NCBI RefSeq assembly: GCF_016495725.1
Contig: NZ_CP054705.1
Location: 1,860,001-1,924,000, forward strand
Length of the DNA: 64,000 nucleotides
Direction of reading: 5' to 3'
Source of the DNA: Salicibibacter cibarius
GTDB taxonomy: Bacteria; Bacillota; Bacilli; Bacillales; Marinococcaceae
A program made the position numbers and the translations under genes. Positions 55,664 through 64,000 of the stretch are shown one piece after another. The stretch's first letter is position 1; each line of letters starts with the position of its first letter. A model generated the notes under the pieces. The model saw nothing but the letters and a program-made list of their open reading frames with translations. It was not told where the DNA came from and ran no database searches.

Positions 55664-57091
55664 ATGGACGTTTTAACGCCAAATCGAAGCAATATTGGAC
55701 AAACGTATATTTTTGATGAATTGAGTTGGGAAATCCGACTTGTTTTGAAAAAAGACGGGACTATTTTGTATAAAAATAAAGCAGCGACAGATCTGTTTTC
55801 CGTTAGTTCGAATTTTTTTTTCACGTTACATACAGCCGAATGGATGCGGGTCATGTCTTTTTTCAGGGAAATGCAAGAGGTGGACCAACCTCGTGAAATA
55901 ACCTTCATTCATGACATCGACAGGATCAATCACTCCGTTTTTTATCGCGGAATTTACCGAAATGAACGCTTTTATTTAACCGGAATAGCGCGGTCTGCCC
56001 ACTCAAAGGAAGTCATGGAGGATTTTACGAATCGATTGCCGTTTGGGTTTATAAAAGTGAACGCTGAATTAAAAATAATTGAAAAGAATAGGACGTTTCT
56101 AGATCTCGCGCTCCCAAAACTGGAGCTGGGAACATTTACTGAACTTTCGCTTGGACGTTTACAGTTGGAATCGGAAGCCGGTGTTTCCATGCACAAAGCG
56201 GTGACGGAAGCATTTCAGTCGCAATTGGTGAGCGAGCAGATGGAGGAAGACCGGGAAGGCGGACGTTTATTTAGAAGTTTAGCCGTATATATGCCTGCCA
56301 AGCAGGAAGTGGTCGGTCTTTTAATTGATGAGAGCACGCACATCAGATATGAGCAATTACTTCAGTATAAACAGCAAATGGAGTCCGTTTCCCATCTTGC
56401 TGCCGGGGTTGCCCATGAATTGCGAAATCCCCTGTCCGTCATTCGCGGGTTCTTACAATTATCCGAGTTGACGAACAGCTTTCATAAATATGCCAAAACC
56501 ATTTTTAGCGAAGTGGATCGGATGAATAAAATACTGGAAAATTTCCTGTCGATTTCTCGAAAAAAATTCGACGTAAAGGCTTTATCTCCAATGGAGGTCA
56601 TCGATACGGTGGAAGATATCATCCGTTCGGAATGTTTGTTAAATAATGTATATTTTGAGGCAAGCATTGCCAAAACCGAAAGGGTCATCAACATGAACGA
56701 AACGATGATTAAACAAGTGCTTTTAAATTTATTGCGAAACTCAATGGAAGCTTATAAACCGGAGCAACGCAAAGTCTTTTCATTAATCACACACGAGTGG
56801 CCAAATGACTATGAAATCCAGGTGAAGGACAATGGCCCGGGGATCCCTGGAGCGATCATGAAAAAAATCGGCGAACCTTTTAATACGAGCAAAGAAAAAG
56901 GAACGGGGATTGGCATTTCCCTGTCAAAAAAATTATTGAAGACCATCACGGTACTTTTCACGTGGAGAGCGATAAAAATAAGGGAACAGCCACCATTATC
57001 ACATTGCCTTTTGTGTGACTCCGGCCCAACCATAGGCATATGGGTTGGGCGCTCCCGTTTCAAAGGCTCCCCGTTTACAAACAGACAATGA
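55664..57091 (+). CDS. Cytosolic PAS-type sensor histidine kinase, C-terminus frameshifted
   Basis: Related in layout to sporulation phosphorelay kinases: two PAS-like regions (about 10-105 and 115-230), no membrane segments, then HisKA with H251 in GVAHELRNPLSVIRGFLQL, N box QVLLNLLRNSMEAY, G1 VKDNGPGIP and G2 GTGIGISLSKK. After SLSKK the as-read frame is foreign to the family; one more A in the A7 run (56926-56932) gives IIEDHHGTFHVESDKNKGTA and a stop at 57018. No cognate response regulator adjacent, as usual for orphan Spo0F kinases. Confidence 0.85.
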   Translation: MDVLTPNRSNIGQTYIFDELSWEIRLVLKKDGTILYKNKAATDLFSVSSNFFFTLHTAEWMRVMSFFREMQEVDQPREITFIHDIDRINHSVFYRGIYRNERFYLTGIARSAHSKEVMEDFTNRLPFGFIKVNAELKIIEKNRTFLDLALPKLELGTFTELSLGRLQLESEAGVSMHKAVTEAFQSQLVSEQMEEDREGGRLFRSLAVYMPAKQEVVGLLIDESTHIRYEQLLQYKQQMESVSHLAAGVAHELRNPLSVIRGFLQLSELTNSFHKYAKTIFSEVDRMNKILENFLSISRKKFDVKALSPMEVIDTVEDIIRSECLLNNVYFEASIAKTERVINMNETMIKQVLLNLLRNSMEAYKPEQRKVFSLITHEWPNDYEIQVKDNGPGIPGAIMKKIGEPFNTSKEKGTGIGISLSKKLLKTITVLFTWRAIKIREQPPLSHCLLCDSGPTIGIWVGRSRFKGSPFTNRQ

Positions 57092-57130
57092 TGAGATATA
57101 CTAAAAAAGATTGATCGTAATCATTCTGTT
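57074..57130 (+). promoter_or_regulatory. znu promoter with Zur box
   Basis: TTTACA (57074-57079), 17 bp, TATACT (57097-57102). Just downstream, ATCGTAATCATTCTG (57114-57128) resembles the Bacillus Zur operator (TCGTAATNATTACGA), with the left half intact. Zur itself is encoded two genes on, implying zinc feedback. Confidence 0.75.
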
Positions 57131-57159
57131 TTAGTAATTTGTCTTTGGGAGGTCCTTGA

Positions 57160-57936
57160 ATGGATCAACAAAAATCTGTCATTGATATTCAACATATTAC
57201 GTATCGCTACGAACGCCCTCCCGTCTTGGATGATGTGAGCCTGACGGTAAAGCCGGGAACTTTTCTCGGTCTTGTTGGGCCGAATGGCTCCGGAAAATCG
57301 ACATTGATTCGTTTGATACTCGGTCTTTTGAAACCGCAAATCGGTTCCGTTCGTCTTTTTGACACCGACGTCCGCAAGTTTTCCAATTGGGAAAAAGTCG
57401 GGTATGTGTCCCAAAAAGCGAATCGTTTTAACGCCGGGTTCCCGGCCACGGTCTTTGAAGTGGTGTCCATGGGTTTGTTTGGTCCGGTCGGCTTATTTCG
57501 TTTTCTTGGCAAAAAGGAACGGGCACGCATATACAAAGCACTGGACACAGTCGGAATGAAAAGCTATGCAAAGCAACCGATCGGACGTTTATCGGGCGGG
57601 CAGCAACAACGGGTATTTATTGCCCGCGCACTCGTCAGCAACCCGGAATTGCTTATTCTCGATGAACCAACGGTTGGCGTTGACGCCAATGCCGCGCGGC
57701 ATTTTTATGATTTATTGGCGGAGTTTAATCGAGAGCATGGACTTACGCTAATTCTTGTCAGCCATGATGTGGGCACGATGACGCGTTACGTCTCTGACGT
57801 TGCTTGCTTAAATCAACGGTTGCATTTTCACGGCAGCAGATCGGAGTTTGAAGAAAATCCGGATTTCACCGCACTGTATGGGCATGATGTCCAACGTATC
57901 GTGCATGAACATGAGCATGGAGAAATTGCGCAATGA
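57160..57936 (+). CDS. znuC: Zinc ABC transporter ATP-binding protein
   Basis: ATPase of a high-affinity zinc importer. 258 residues. Walker A GPNGSGKST, signature LSGGQQQR, Walker B LLILDEPTVGVD, H-loop VSHD. C-terminal His-rich tail HEHEHGE typical of zinc systems. Overlaps znuB by 4 bp. No substrate-binding lipoprotein gene is in the window. Confidence 0.95.
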   Translation: MDQQKSVIDIQHITYRYERPPVLDDVSLTVKPGTFLGLVGPNGSGKSTLIRLILGLLKPQIGSVRLFDTDVRKFSNWEKVGYVSQKANRFNAGFPATVFEVVSMGLFGPVGLFRFLGKKERARIYKALDTVGMKSYAKQPIGRLSGGQQQRVFIARALVSNPELLILDEPTVGVDANAARHFYDLLAEFNREHGLTLILVSHDVGTMTRYVSDVACLNQRLHFHGSRSEFEENPDFTALYGHDVQRIVHEHEHGEIAQ

Positions 57937-58793
57937 TCGATGTATTTTTTCAATATGACTTTCTTCGCCAAGCATTGTTTTCCGGGATTATGATCGGCCT
58001 TGCCGCCCCGTTGCTCGGGGTATTTCTCGTCGTTAAACGGATGTCGCTCGTGGCTGATGCCCTGTCTCACATTACGCTGACCGGCATTGCCTTTCATTTT
58101 TTGCTGGCATCGTTTTTCATCACGCTGGTTGATATTGATCCGTTATATATGGGGATGGCGTTTGCGCTGGTTGGAGCGTTGTTGATCAATCAGTTGCGCA
58201 AAGTTTATAGCCATTTCAAAGAAGTGGCGATCCCGATTATTATGTCGGCGGGTATCGGCCTTGGCGTCGTATTTATCTCGATTGCAGATGGGTTTAACAC
58301 TGATTTGTTTGCTTATTTGTTCGGAAGTGTTGCCGCGGTTGGCCGCACGGATTTTTATACGATTTTGGTGGTCACCTTGGTCGTCGCATTGCTTTTGGTC
58401 TTTTTTTATAAAGAGTGGTTTTTCCTTTCGTTTGATGAAGAGCAAGCGAAGGTTTCCGGGTTGCCAGGGAAATGGCTGGATGTTGTTTTTATGATTCTCG
58501 TGGCACTCGTCATTTCCGCGGCGATGAGAATTGTCGGCATTTTACTCGTCTCTGCATTGATGACGCTCCCGGTTGCCGCCGCGATGCAATGGGCAAAGAG
58601 TTTCAAGCAAATGTTTTTTTACTCGGCACTTTTCGGGGAAATTGCTGTGCTGGCCGGGATTATTTTCGGATTTTATTTGGATTTGGCACCCGGCGGAGTC
58701 ATCGTCGTTGTTGCGGTGGCCATATTGCTTTCCAGCCTCGGGATGAAAAAAATCGGGAAACAAGCATCTCAATACCCCCACTTGCCACAATGA
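57933..58793 (+). CDS. znuB: Zinc ABC transporter permease
   Basis: ABC-3 family permease, 286 residues and about eight membrane helices. GLAAPLLGVFLVVKRMSLVADALSHITLTG is the family opening block (here abbreviated: VVKRMSLVADALSH), with GNILVSALMTLP-type VGILLVSALMTLPVAAA later. Co-transcribed with znuC. Confidence 0.94.
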   Translation: MIDVFFQYDFLRQALFSGIMIGLAAPLLGVFLVVKRMSLVADALSHITLTGIAFHFLLASFFITLVDIDPLYMGMAFALVGALLINQLRKVYSHFKEVAIPIIMSAGIGLGVVFISIADGFNTDLFAYLFGSVAAVGRTDFYTILVVTLVVALLLVFFYKEWFFLSFDEEQAKVSGLPGKWLDVVFMILVALVISAAMRIVGILLVSALMTLPVAAAMQWAKSFKQMFFYSALFGEIAVLAGIIFGFYLDLAPGGVIVVVAVAILLSSLGMKKIGKQASQYPHLPQ

Positions 58794-58809
58794 AAAAGGA
58801 GGGCTGACC

Positions 58810-59229
58810 ATGGATGCACAGAAGGCGATAAAAACGTTAAAAGAACAAGGGTATAAATACACGGACAAACGAAAGGAAATTATCGGGTTTCTGGATGAGC
58901 AAAAGGGCTACGTACCGGCAAAAGAAGTGCTCATGTTCATGCAAGAGCGGTATGAAGGGCTTAGCTTCGATACGGTCTATCGCAATCTTTCGCTATTCAC
59001 CGACTTGGGAATTTTGGAAGCCAGCGAGTGGGAGGGAGAGAAACGTTTCCGTCTTAGTTGCGAGGAAGACCATCATCATCACATGATTTGTTTAACGTGT
59101 GGAACAACAAAGCATATAACTGTTTGCCCTATGGAATACTTTAACGCAGGAGAAGAGGAAGATGATTTTAAAATAACGAGCCATAAATTTGAGATTTTTG
59201 GTTACTGTATGCCATGCCAACGTTCATGA
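58810..59229 (+). CDS. zur: Zinc uptake regulator Zur (Fur family)
   Basis: 139 residues. Winged helix (YTDKRKEIIGFL, SFDTVYRNLSLF), regulatory metal residues in EEDHHHHMICLTCG and structural zinc CxxC pairs (CLTCG, CMPCQ). AAGGAGGG site; 16 bp after znuB. Expected to bind the operator upstream of znuC. Confidence 0.93.
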   Translation: MDAQKAIKTLKEQGYKYTDKRKEIIGFLDEQKGYVPAKEVLMFMQERYEGLSFDTVYRNLSLFTDLGILEASEWEGEKRFRLSCEEDHHHHMICLTCGTTKHITVCPMEYFNAGEEEDDFKITSHKFEIFGYCMPCQRS

Positions 59230-59370
59230 AGCCCGAAAAGCGCTATGTTGTGCCAAACCGGCTTACAGATAAAAATGACGCAGTAACCAATACTTTCATC
59301 CGATAATTCCTTGAGAAGCCAGCCAAACTATAAATACCCGGGAGACAAACCGGGTAAGGGGGAGATCAGG

Positions 59371-59808
59371 TTGGCGGACGAAGGTCGCGAGCGTCAGCAA
59401 TCGGATCGGGAACTAGCGAACCGGGAAGATCAACCGGAAGAAAGACCCGTGATGGTTGACCCGCTCATCGAAAGTTACAATGGGGAGTATATGGAAGAAA
59501 CCTCAGCAGAAATCGCTTCCCCGAGCGTGGATGCCGAGCAGGCAAATCGAGTCTCGGATCAATCAGATGAACCAATGCAAGGAGAAGAGCCGACGGTTAA
59601 TGATGATTCCCTAGGGATGGGATTAGGTACAGCTGCGATTATCATTTCACTTGTATCACTCTTTTTCTTGCCGGTCATTTTGGGTGCGGCAGGGATTATA
59701 ACCGGCTTTTTCGCTCGTCAAAAAGGTGCTGCTGCACTTGGTTGGTGGGCCATCGGTATCGGGGCTGCTTCCATCCTCATATCGGTTTTTTTCGCACCTT
59801 TTATGTGA
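59371..59808 (+). CDS. yqfX: YqfX-like membrane protein
   Basis: 145 residues from TTG 59371 (GGGGGAGA site). The N-terminal ~85 residues are acidic and disordered-looking; the C-terminus has two membrane helices (LGTAAIIISLVSLFFLPVIL, IGAASILISVFFAPF) as in the DUF4190-type family. Position between zur and ispG fits yqfX. Function unknown. Confidence 0.75.
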   Translation: MADEGRERQQSDRELANREDQPEERPVMVDPLIESYNGEYMEETSAEIASPSVDAEQANRVSDQSDEPMQGEEPTVNDDSLGMGLGTAAIIISLVSLFFLPVILGAAGIITGFFARQKGAAALGWWAIGIGAASILISVFFAPFM

Positions 59809-59824
59809 CCGTAACACAACAAAA

Positions 59825-59851
59825 ATTGCCCGCTCATTAAGAGCGGGCAAT
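59825..59851. terminator. Bidirectional terminator between yqfX and ispG
   Basis: Perfect 11-bp ATTGCCCGCTC/GAGCGGGCAAT stem with 5-nt loop, A run on the left and T-rich on the right. Confidence 0.9.
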
Positions 59852-59900
59852 TGTGTTTTCCGGTTATCTGGATTTTCCGGCCTCTGAAATCCGGCCTCCG

Positions 59901-61007
59901 TCATTGGGTTGTCTCTGCTTCTTCAAGTTTAGCGAAGTGTTCTTCTGCCAGTTTATCGACTTCTTTTTTCAGCTCATCGACCATCGTCTCTTCGGGAACT
60001 TTGCGAATGATTTCGCCGTGGCGGAAAAGGAGGCCTTCTCCTTTTGCTCCCGCGATGCCGATATCAGCTTCCCGGGCCTCTCCGGGACCGTTGACGGCAC
60101 AGCCGAGAACAGCGACTTTAATCGGCGCTTTAATTTGAGCGATGTAGTCTTCGACGTCATTGGCGATGCTGATCAGATCAATCTCAATCCGTCCGCATGT
60201 CGGACACGCAATTAAGGTGGCCGCATCCGAAGCCAGGCCGAATGTTTTGGTCAGTTCACGGGCCACTTTTACTTCCTCAACAGGATCGGCACTGAGGGAA
60301 ATGCGCATCGTATTGCCAATGCCTCTATCCAAAATCGCGCCAAGGCCGGCCGCGCTTTTGACCGTGCCGGCAAACAATGTTCCGGATTCGGTAATGCCGA
60401 GATGAAGGGGGTAACTAAATGCCTGCGCGGCTTTTGTATAAGCTTCAATCGCCAGATCAACATTGGATGCTTTCATGGAGACGATGATGTCATGGAAATC
60501 CAATTCTTCAAGAATCGCGATATGATGCAATGCGCTTTCGACCATGGCGTCGGCGGTAGGATACCCGTATTTTTCTAGAAGATGGCGCTCGAGAGACCCG
60601 GCATTCACGCCGATGCGTATGGGGATCCCTTTTTCTTTGGCAGCCTCAACAACCATCTCGACCTTTTCACGTGACCCTATATTTCCGGGGTTGATTCGGA
60701 TTTTATCCGCACCGGCTTCGATCGCTTTTAACGCTTTGCGATGATCAAAATGAATATCTACGACGAGGGGGATGTTGATGCGTGATTTAATCTCGGGAAG
60801 GGCGTCTGCAGCTTTATCGTTCGGACAGGCCACCCGGACGATGTGACATCCTGCTTCTTCCAGACGCAAAATTTCCGCAACCGTCGCTTCGACATCCTCT
60901 GTTTTCGTCGTCGTCATGCTTTGAATGATGACTTCATCATTGCCGCCAATGACTAGATTGCCGACACGCACCGGCCTCGTTTCCGTTCGGTGGATGATTT
61001 CGCTCAT
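59901..61007 (-). CDS. ispG: 4-hydroxy-3-methylbut-2-enyl-diphosphate synthase IspG
   Basis: Penultimate step of the MEP pathway; 4Fe-4S enzyme. 368 residues. TIM barrel with [27 protein letters not shown]; cluster ligands in ACPTCGR and [20 protein letters not shown] site. In the opposite orientation to zur-yqfX. The intact pathway partner of the frameshifted ispH. Confidence 0.97.
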   Translation of the reverse strand: MSEIIHRTETRPVRVGNLVIGGNDEVIIQSMTTTKTEDVEATVAEILRLEEAGCHIVRVACPNDKAADALPEIKSRINIPLVVDIHFDHRKALKAIEAGADKIRINPGNIGSREKVEMVVEAAKEKGIPIRIGVNAGSLERHLLEKYGYPTADAMVESALHHIAILEELDFHDIIVSMKASNVDLAIEAYTKAAQAFSYPLHLGITESGTLFAGTVKSAAGLGAILDRGIGNTMRISLSADPVEEVKVARELTKTFGLASDAATLIACPTCGRIEIDLISIANDVEDYIAQIKAPIKVAVLGCAVNGPGEAREADIGIAGAKGEGLLFRHGEIIRKVPEETMVDELKKEVDKLAEEHFAKLEEAETTQ

Positions 61008-61036
61008 ATTCGTTTTCCGCCCCTTTACATGAGCTT

Positions 61037-61133
61037 CTAATTAGAAAACTTGGCTTTTCGCTAAGCTCTTATGGCGAAAAGCCTTAGTTGCACTTATGCA
61101 GGTAATAAAGTTGATTTATACTTTCTTACCTGC
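61037..61133 (-). repeat. Composite hairpin repeat A+B upstream of ispG (empty site)
   Basis: Read on the minus strand (ispG sense): hairpin A (61133-61098), then CATAAGTGCAACTAAGG, a 10-bp stem GGCTTTTCGC/GCGAAAAGCC, and CCAAGTTTTCTAAT. The right arm of that stem overlaps a second possible hairpin with the T run, so two folds exclude each other. It ends 30 bp before the ispG start. This copy lacks the MITE found in the glyQ copy. Confidence 0.8.
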
Positions 61134-61222
61134 TAATAAAAAAACGTAAATGGCTCATTTATACTCTATACGTCTTTTATTGTAGCAATGAAGCGGCAAA
61201 ACTGGCAAGTTATTCGGGAAGG

Positions 61223-61552
61223 TTAGCCTTCATAAAGGGGAAACGTGTACATCTGGCCCTCGTGCAATTGTTCAGGCGATTGGCCGTCATTTAAGTATTG
61301 AAAATCGTTCTTGATTTGTCCCATGTCCATCGGCATGCCTTCATCATGAAGTTGTTCAACGATGGACAATAACGTTTGGCCGGCTTCAATCTCAACGTCG
61401 ACAGTGTGGTCAAAATGTGTTTCTGTGATTTCCACTGTTTCGCCGGCGGTTTCCGGTGAGGAATCAGCGACCGGAAGCGTGCCGCGTGAGATGTCATAAT
61501 ATATGGCAAACGCAACGGTTGCAATCGCGAGAATCCAAAACCATTTTTTCAT
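61223..61552 (-). CDS. yqfZ: YqfZ-like protein with LysM-like domain
   Basis: 109 residues from ATG 61552 (GAGGAGGT site). N-terminal membrane anchor (4-20), spacer, then a degenerate LysM-like fold: VDVEIEAGQTLLSIVEQLHD, LNDGQSPEQLHEGQMYTFPL. Pattern fits YqfZ (VKVKPGDTVMSIV...). Probably an outer-surface protein. Confidence 0.75.
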   Translation of the reverse strand: MKKWFWILAIATVAFAIYYDISRGTLPVADSSPETAGETVEITETHFDHTVDVEIEAGQTLLSIVEQLHDEGMPMDMGQIKNDFQYLNDGQSPEQLHEGQMYTFPLYEG

Positions 61553-61695
61553 GGAAAATACCTCCTCTCTTAAAACAGTATGCTTGTCCATTGAAAAAAT
61601 GCTGATAAAATAACAAAAACTCTCTAATTGGCTTTTCTTTTCGATCCGGATGTGGTAAGAAAAAAGGGTAAGATATTATGAGGGGGAGCACAAAA

Positions 61696-62601
61696 ATGAA
61701 AAAAATCGTTGCAGGGGTAACAGCGGCCGCGTTGGTAGGCGCGGGTGTTGTATCCTCACCAACTAGCGCAGCTGCCGACGCGGCACCGGGTGATATTATT
61801 ATTACCCTTGGCGAAGATTTAAGCGATGAAGAAAGAGAAACGGTTTTGTCGGAAATGGATGGCGATGAACAAGACCCGATCGTAGAAGTAACCAATGAAG
61901 AAGAGCATGAATATTTGGGTGAGTTCATCCCTGCGGGACAAATTGGAAACAACGCGATTTCTTCTTCACAAATCACCATTGCTGAAGCAGGTGCCGGGAT
62001 AGATGTAAAAACCAATCGCATCAATTACGTAACGGAAGGCATGTATGCCAACGCGCTCGTCACCGCAGGTGTCGAAGATGCCGATATTTACGTCACTGCA
62101 CCGTTTGAAGTTTCCGGTACTGGGGCGTTAACAGGGATCATTAAAGCTTACGAAATTGAAACGGACATAGAGATTCCCGAAGACCAAAAACGGATTGCCA
62201 ACGAAGAGCTTGTTCAGACCGGTGAACTTAGTGAAAATCACGGGACGGAAGAAGCGACGGAATTAATGGCAAGAATTAAAGAAGCGATCGCGGAAGAAGA
62301 TGTGGAAACGGAAGAAGACTTGCGAGACCTTATCGAGCGCATCGCCGATGAACTTGGAATTACGTTAACGGATGAAGAAATGAACGGGCTTGTGTCATTG
62401 TTTGAACGCATGCAAAACATGGACATTGATTGGGATCAAGTGCAAAATCAAATTGACCAAATTCGCGATAACATCGATGACTGGATGAGCTCCGATGAAG
62501 CGCAAGGGTTTGTCCAATCTGTCCTCGACTTCTTCAGTGAATTGATCGATACGGTGCGCGGTTGGTTTGAAGGAAGCGGAAGCTCGGAGTCGGGTTCCTA
62601 A
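61696..62601 (+). CDS. Exported DUF1002 family protein (YpuA-like)
   Basis: 301 residues from ATG 61696 (AGGGGGAGC). Signal peptide (1-28, ending TSAAADA), then the DUF1002 region (IIITLGEDLSDEERETVLSE, NAISSSQITIAEAG, GMYANALVTAGVEDADIYV), then an acidic helical tail with amphipathic repeats (about 180-290). Similar to B. subtilis YpuA. Function unknown; not part of this locus in B. subtilis. Confidence 0.85.
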   Translation: MKKIVAGVTAAALVGAGVVSSPTSAAADAAPGDIIITLGEDLSDEERETVLSEMDGDEQDPIVEVTNEEEHEYLGEFIPAGQIGNNAISSSQITIAEAGAGIDVKTNRINYVTEGMYANALVTAGVEDADIYVTAPFEVSGTGALTGIIKAYEIETDIEIPEDQKRIANEELVQTGELSENHGTEEATELMARIKEAIAEEDVETEEDLRDLIERIADELGITLTDEEMNGLVSLFERMQNMDIDWDQVQNQIDQIRDNIDDWMSSDEAQGFVQSVLDFFSELIDTVRGWFEGSGSSESGS

Positions 62602-62616
62602 AGATAACTAAACTCG

Positions 62617-62654
62617 AACGAATCTCACGATACGGTTGACGTGAGGTTCGTTTT
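62617..62654 (+). terminator. Terminator after the DUF1002 gene
   Basis: 12-bp AACGAATCTCAC/GTGAGGTTCGTT stem (one G-U) followed by TTTTG. Confidence 0.8.
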
Positions 62655-62778
62655 GTTGATGCGTCCTTCCCAATAGTAAAGCGTTTTATAAAAAAGGAAC
62701 TTCTGCTACAATATAGATAGATGATCATCTAGGGAACGTACAGGAGAGAACCGGATTTTGGGAAGGAGTGCTCAATCG

Positions 62779-63414
62779 ATGGAGTGGCTTGATATTAGCA
62801 TCTTCGGCTTTCTCGTCGTGTTTTTGGCAACGATGTTTTTTCTTGGGGAACTGCTTGTAAAAGCAAAAGGGATATTCGGTATTATCGGATTTTCATTGAT
62901 TGCGCTGTATTTTGCTCACCACATCGGAGATACGACGGGAATGTGGGTCATCATTCTCTATGCCGCCGGGTTGGTATCGATAGTTATTGATGGAAAATTG
63001 CTTGGAGACGGGACATTGTCCTTTATCGGCGGCGTTTTAATGATTATCGGCCTGACGGTTCCCGCGCCGGATTTAATCTACGCGGTTCTCGTCGGATTTG
63101 CGGTGATTGTGGGCGGACTGGCGTCCTTTTTCTTCACGAAAGTGTTTCCGCGTCGTGATCTATGGTCAAAGATGACGTTGAAAGAAACGATGTCGAGTGA
63201 AGAAGGGTACAATTCCATGAATGAAGGCTATAGTGAGCTAATCGGAAAAGAAGGCATGACGCTGACGGACTTTCGTCCGATCGGCACGGTTGAAATCGAA
63301 GGGCAAACGTACAGTGCCACCACGGGCGCATCTTGGCTAGAAAAAAACACCGAAGTCAAAGTGGCATCGGTGGACGGCACTCGCATTGTCGTAAGCCCGC
63401 AAAAACATGAGTAA
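62779..63414 (+). CDS. NfeD family protein, short form
   Basis: 211 residues from ATG 62779 (GGAAGGAG). About four membrane segments (residues 5-130) then a C-terminal OB fold with TDFRPIGTVEIEGQTYSATT and VKVASVDGTRIVV. No protease domain, unlike the long NfeD at 15606. Second NfeD of the window; no flotillin gene beside it. Confidence 0.88.
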   Translation: MEWLDISIFGFLVVFLATMFFLGELLVKAKGIFGIIGFSLIALYFAHHIGDTTGMWVIILYAAGLVSIVIDGKLLGDGTLSFIGGVLMIIGLTVPAPDLIYAVLVGFAVIVGGLASFFFTKVFPRRDLWSKMTLKETMSSEEGYNSMNEGYSELIGKEGMTLTDFRPIGTVEIEGQTYSATTGASWLEKNTEVKVASVDGTRIVVSPQKHE

Positions 63415-63417
63415 ACG

Positions 63418-63440
63418 AGCGCCCGCAAGGGCGCTTTTTT
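63418..63440 (+). terminator. Terminator after the short NfeD gene
   Basis: Perfect 7-bp AGCGCCC/GGGCGCT stem, GCAA tetraloop and T run; convergent genes meet here. Confidence 0.9.
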
Positions 63441-64000
63441 CATTGCCGCCGTTTAGGGATAGGAAGGGTTCGGAAAACGAGAATGGACATCACGATCGCG
63501 ATCAGCCAATAAATCCAGAACGAGGCATCGCCATTACGTCCAATGAAGTCAAGAAACGTTCCGATGACCGAGGGTAGCGTGGCGATATAAGCGCTCATTA
63601 CCCAAATATGGCCGTATTGCAAGCGGGCGGGATAGATTTTTTTTAGTAACAAGCCTATGGCTGAGATCGCGAACACACCGATAAATTTCATCCCGGAGGC
63701 AAACAGATATAAGAGGATTAATATTAAGGCGATAAACGCGGGAAGGAGTTCCAAAAAGCTGCCGGTTGCTTCCTGAAGTTCAGCTTTCGTGAAACTAAAT
63801 GCTCCATACTCCAATTGTTCCACTGTCCCATCGGCCACCATGAAGGCACGGTCCTCCAAAAGGGCGGTGACGTTTGCTTCGCCCGCCAAATCGTTTGGAG
63901 TGATTTGCCCCGAATCATCAAGGATGACCAGGGTATTATCGATATGGGTTGTATATGGTGTTTGCTCACTTTCCGCCGCCAATGTTCCCGATTCCACTTC
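63440..64000 (-). CDS. yqgB: DUF1189 family protein (YqgB-like), 5' end outside window
   Basis: At least 187 residues; the frame is open to the right edge, so the N-terminus is missing. An extracytoplasmic part (YTTHIDNTLVILDDSGQITP, AFMVADGTVEQLEYGAFSFT) precedes four membrane helices (LLPAFIALILILLYLF onward) and a basic end PIPKRRQ, as in DUF1189. Membrane protein of unknown role; matches yqgB in this neighbourhood. Confidence 0.85.
   Translation of the reverse strand, partial: EVESGTLAAESEQTPYTTHIDNTLVILDDSGQITPNDLAGEANVTALLEDRAFMVADGTVEQLEYGAFSFTKAELQEATGSFLELLPAFIALILILLYLFASGMKFIGVFAISAIGLLLKKIYPARLQYGHIWVMSAYIATLPSVIGTFLDFIGRNGDASFWIYWLIAIVMSILVFRTLPIPKRRQ

Overview
The window is a low-to-medium G+C Firmicute chromosome, almost certainly a Bacillaceae member. 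Gene order from the left edge to about 40 kb and from 52.8 kb to the right edge follows the gpr-spoIIP-lepA-hrcA-grpE-dnaK-dnaJ ... dnaG-sigA ... ispH and cshB-nfo ... zur ... ispG backbone of Bacillus subtilis. It carries several endospore genes (gpr, spoIIP, yqfC, yqfD). Many secreted or surface proteins are strongly Glu/Asp-rich, which suggests a halophilic or alkaliphilic lifestyle (inference).

Layout. 0-2.3 kb: sporulation genes. 2.5-5.6 kb: lepA and hemW. 5.6-10.7 kb: CIRCE-controlled hrcA-grpE-dnaK-dnaJ heat-shock operon. 10.9-14.0 kb: rRNA, tRNA and L11 modification (prmA, rsmE, mtaB), with a convergent phosphate symporter. 15.1-18.5 kb: rpsU, nfeD, floA. 18.8-25.5 kb: yqfC-yqfD-phoH-pgpH-ybeY-dgkA-cdd-era, many overlapping. 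25.9-31.9 kb: yqzL-recO, a T-box-controlled glyQS, ccpN and the PPDK regulator. 32.3-37.8 kb: dnaG-sigA, cccA, trmK-yqfO. 38.9-40.4 kb: ispH and yqfQ on the minus strand. 40.5-52.5 kb: an accessory island of decayed and small genes. It holds a shattered integrase, lipoproteins, an amidase fragment, a broken sda-like gene, small peptides, a secreted ComEC-like metallo-hydrolase with a DUF3006 partner, a pgsBC capsule locus with a stub of pgsA behind a Fur box, and an IS200/IS605 element that split another gene. 52.8-64 kb: backbone again: cshB-nfo, yqfT, a sensor kinase, the znuC-znuB-zur zinc module, ispG, yqfZ, a DUF1002 protein, a short NfeD and yqgB.

Three kinds of signal are not explained by genes. 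(1) Intergenic palindromic repeats with an exact 52-bp period occur at three separate loci. (2) A two-hairpin element ending in a terminator-like stem-loop lies in sense just upstream of glyQ, dnaG and ispG; in the glyQ leader a 281-bp MITE-like element has inserted into it, and an empty site is visible at 61 kb. (3) Four otherwise well-conserved genes (dnaJ, ispH, pgsB, a histidine kinase) each lose exactly one base inside or beside a mononucleotide run. This looks more like assembly error than four independent gene deaths, but it needs raw reads to settle.
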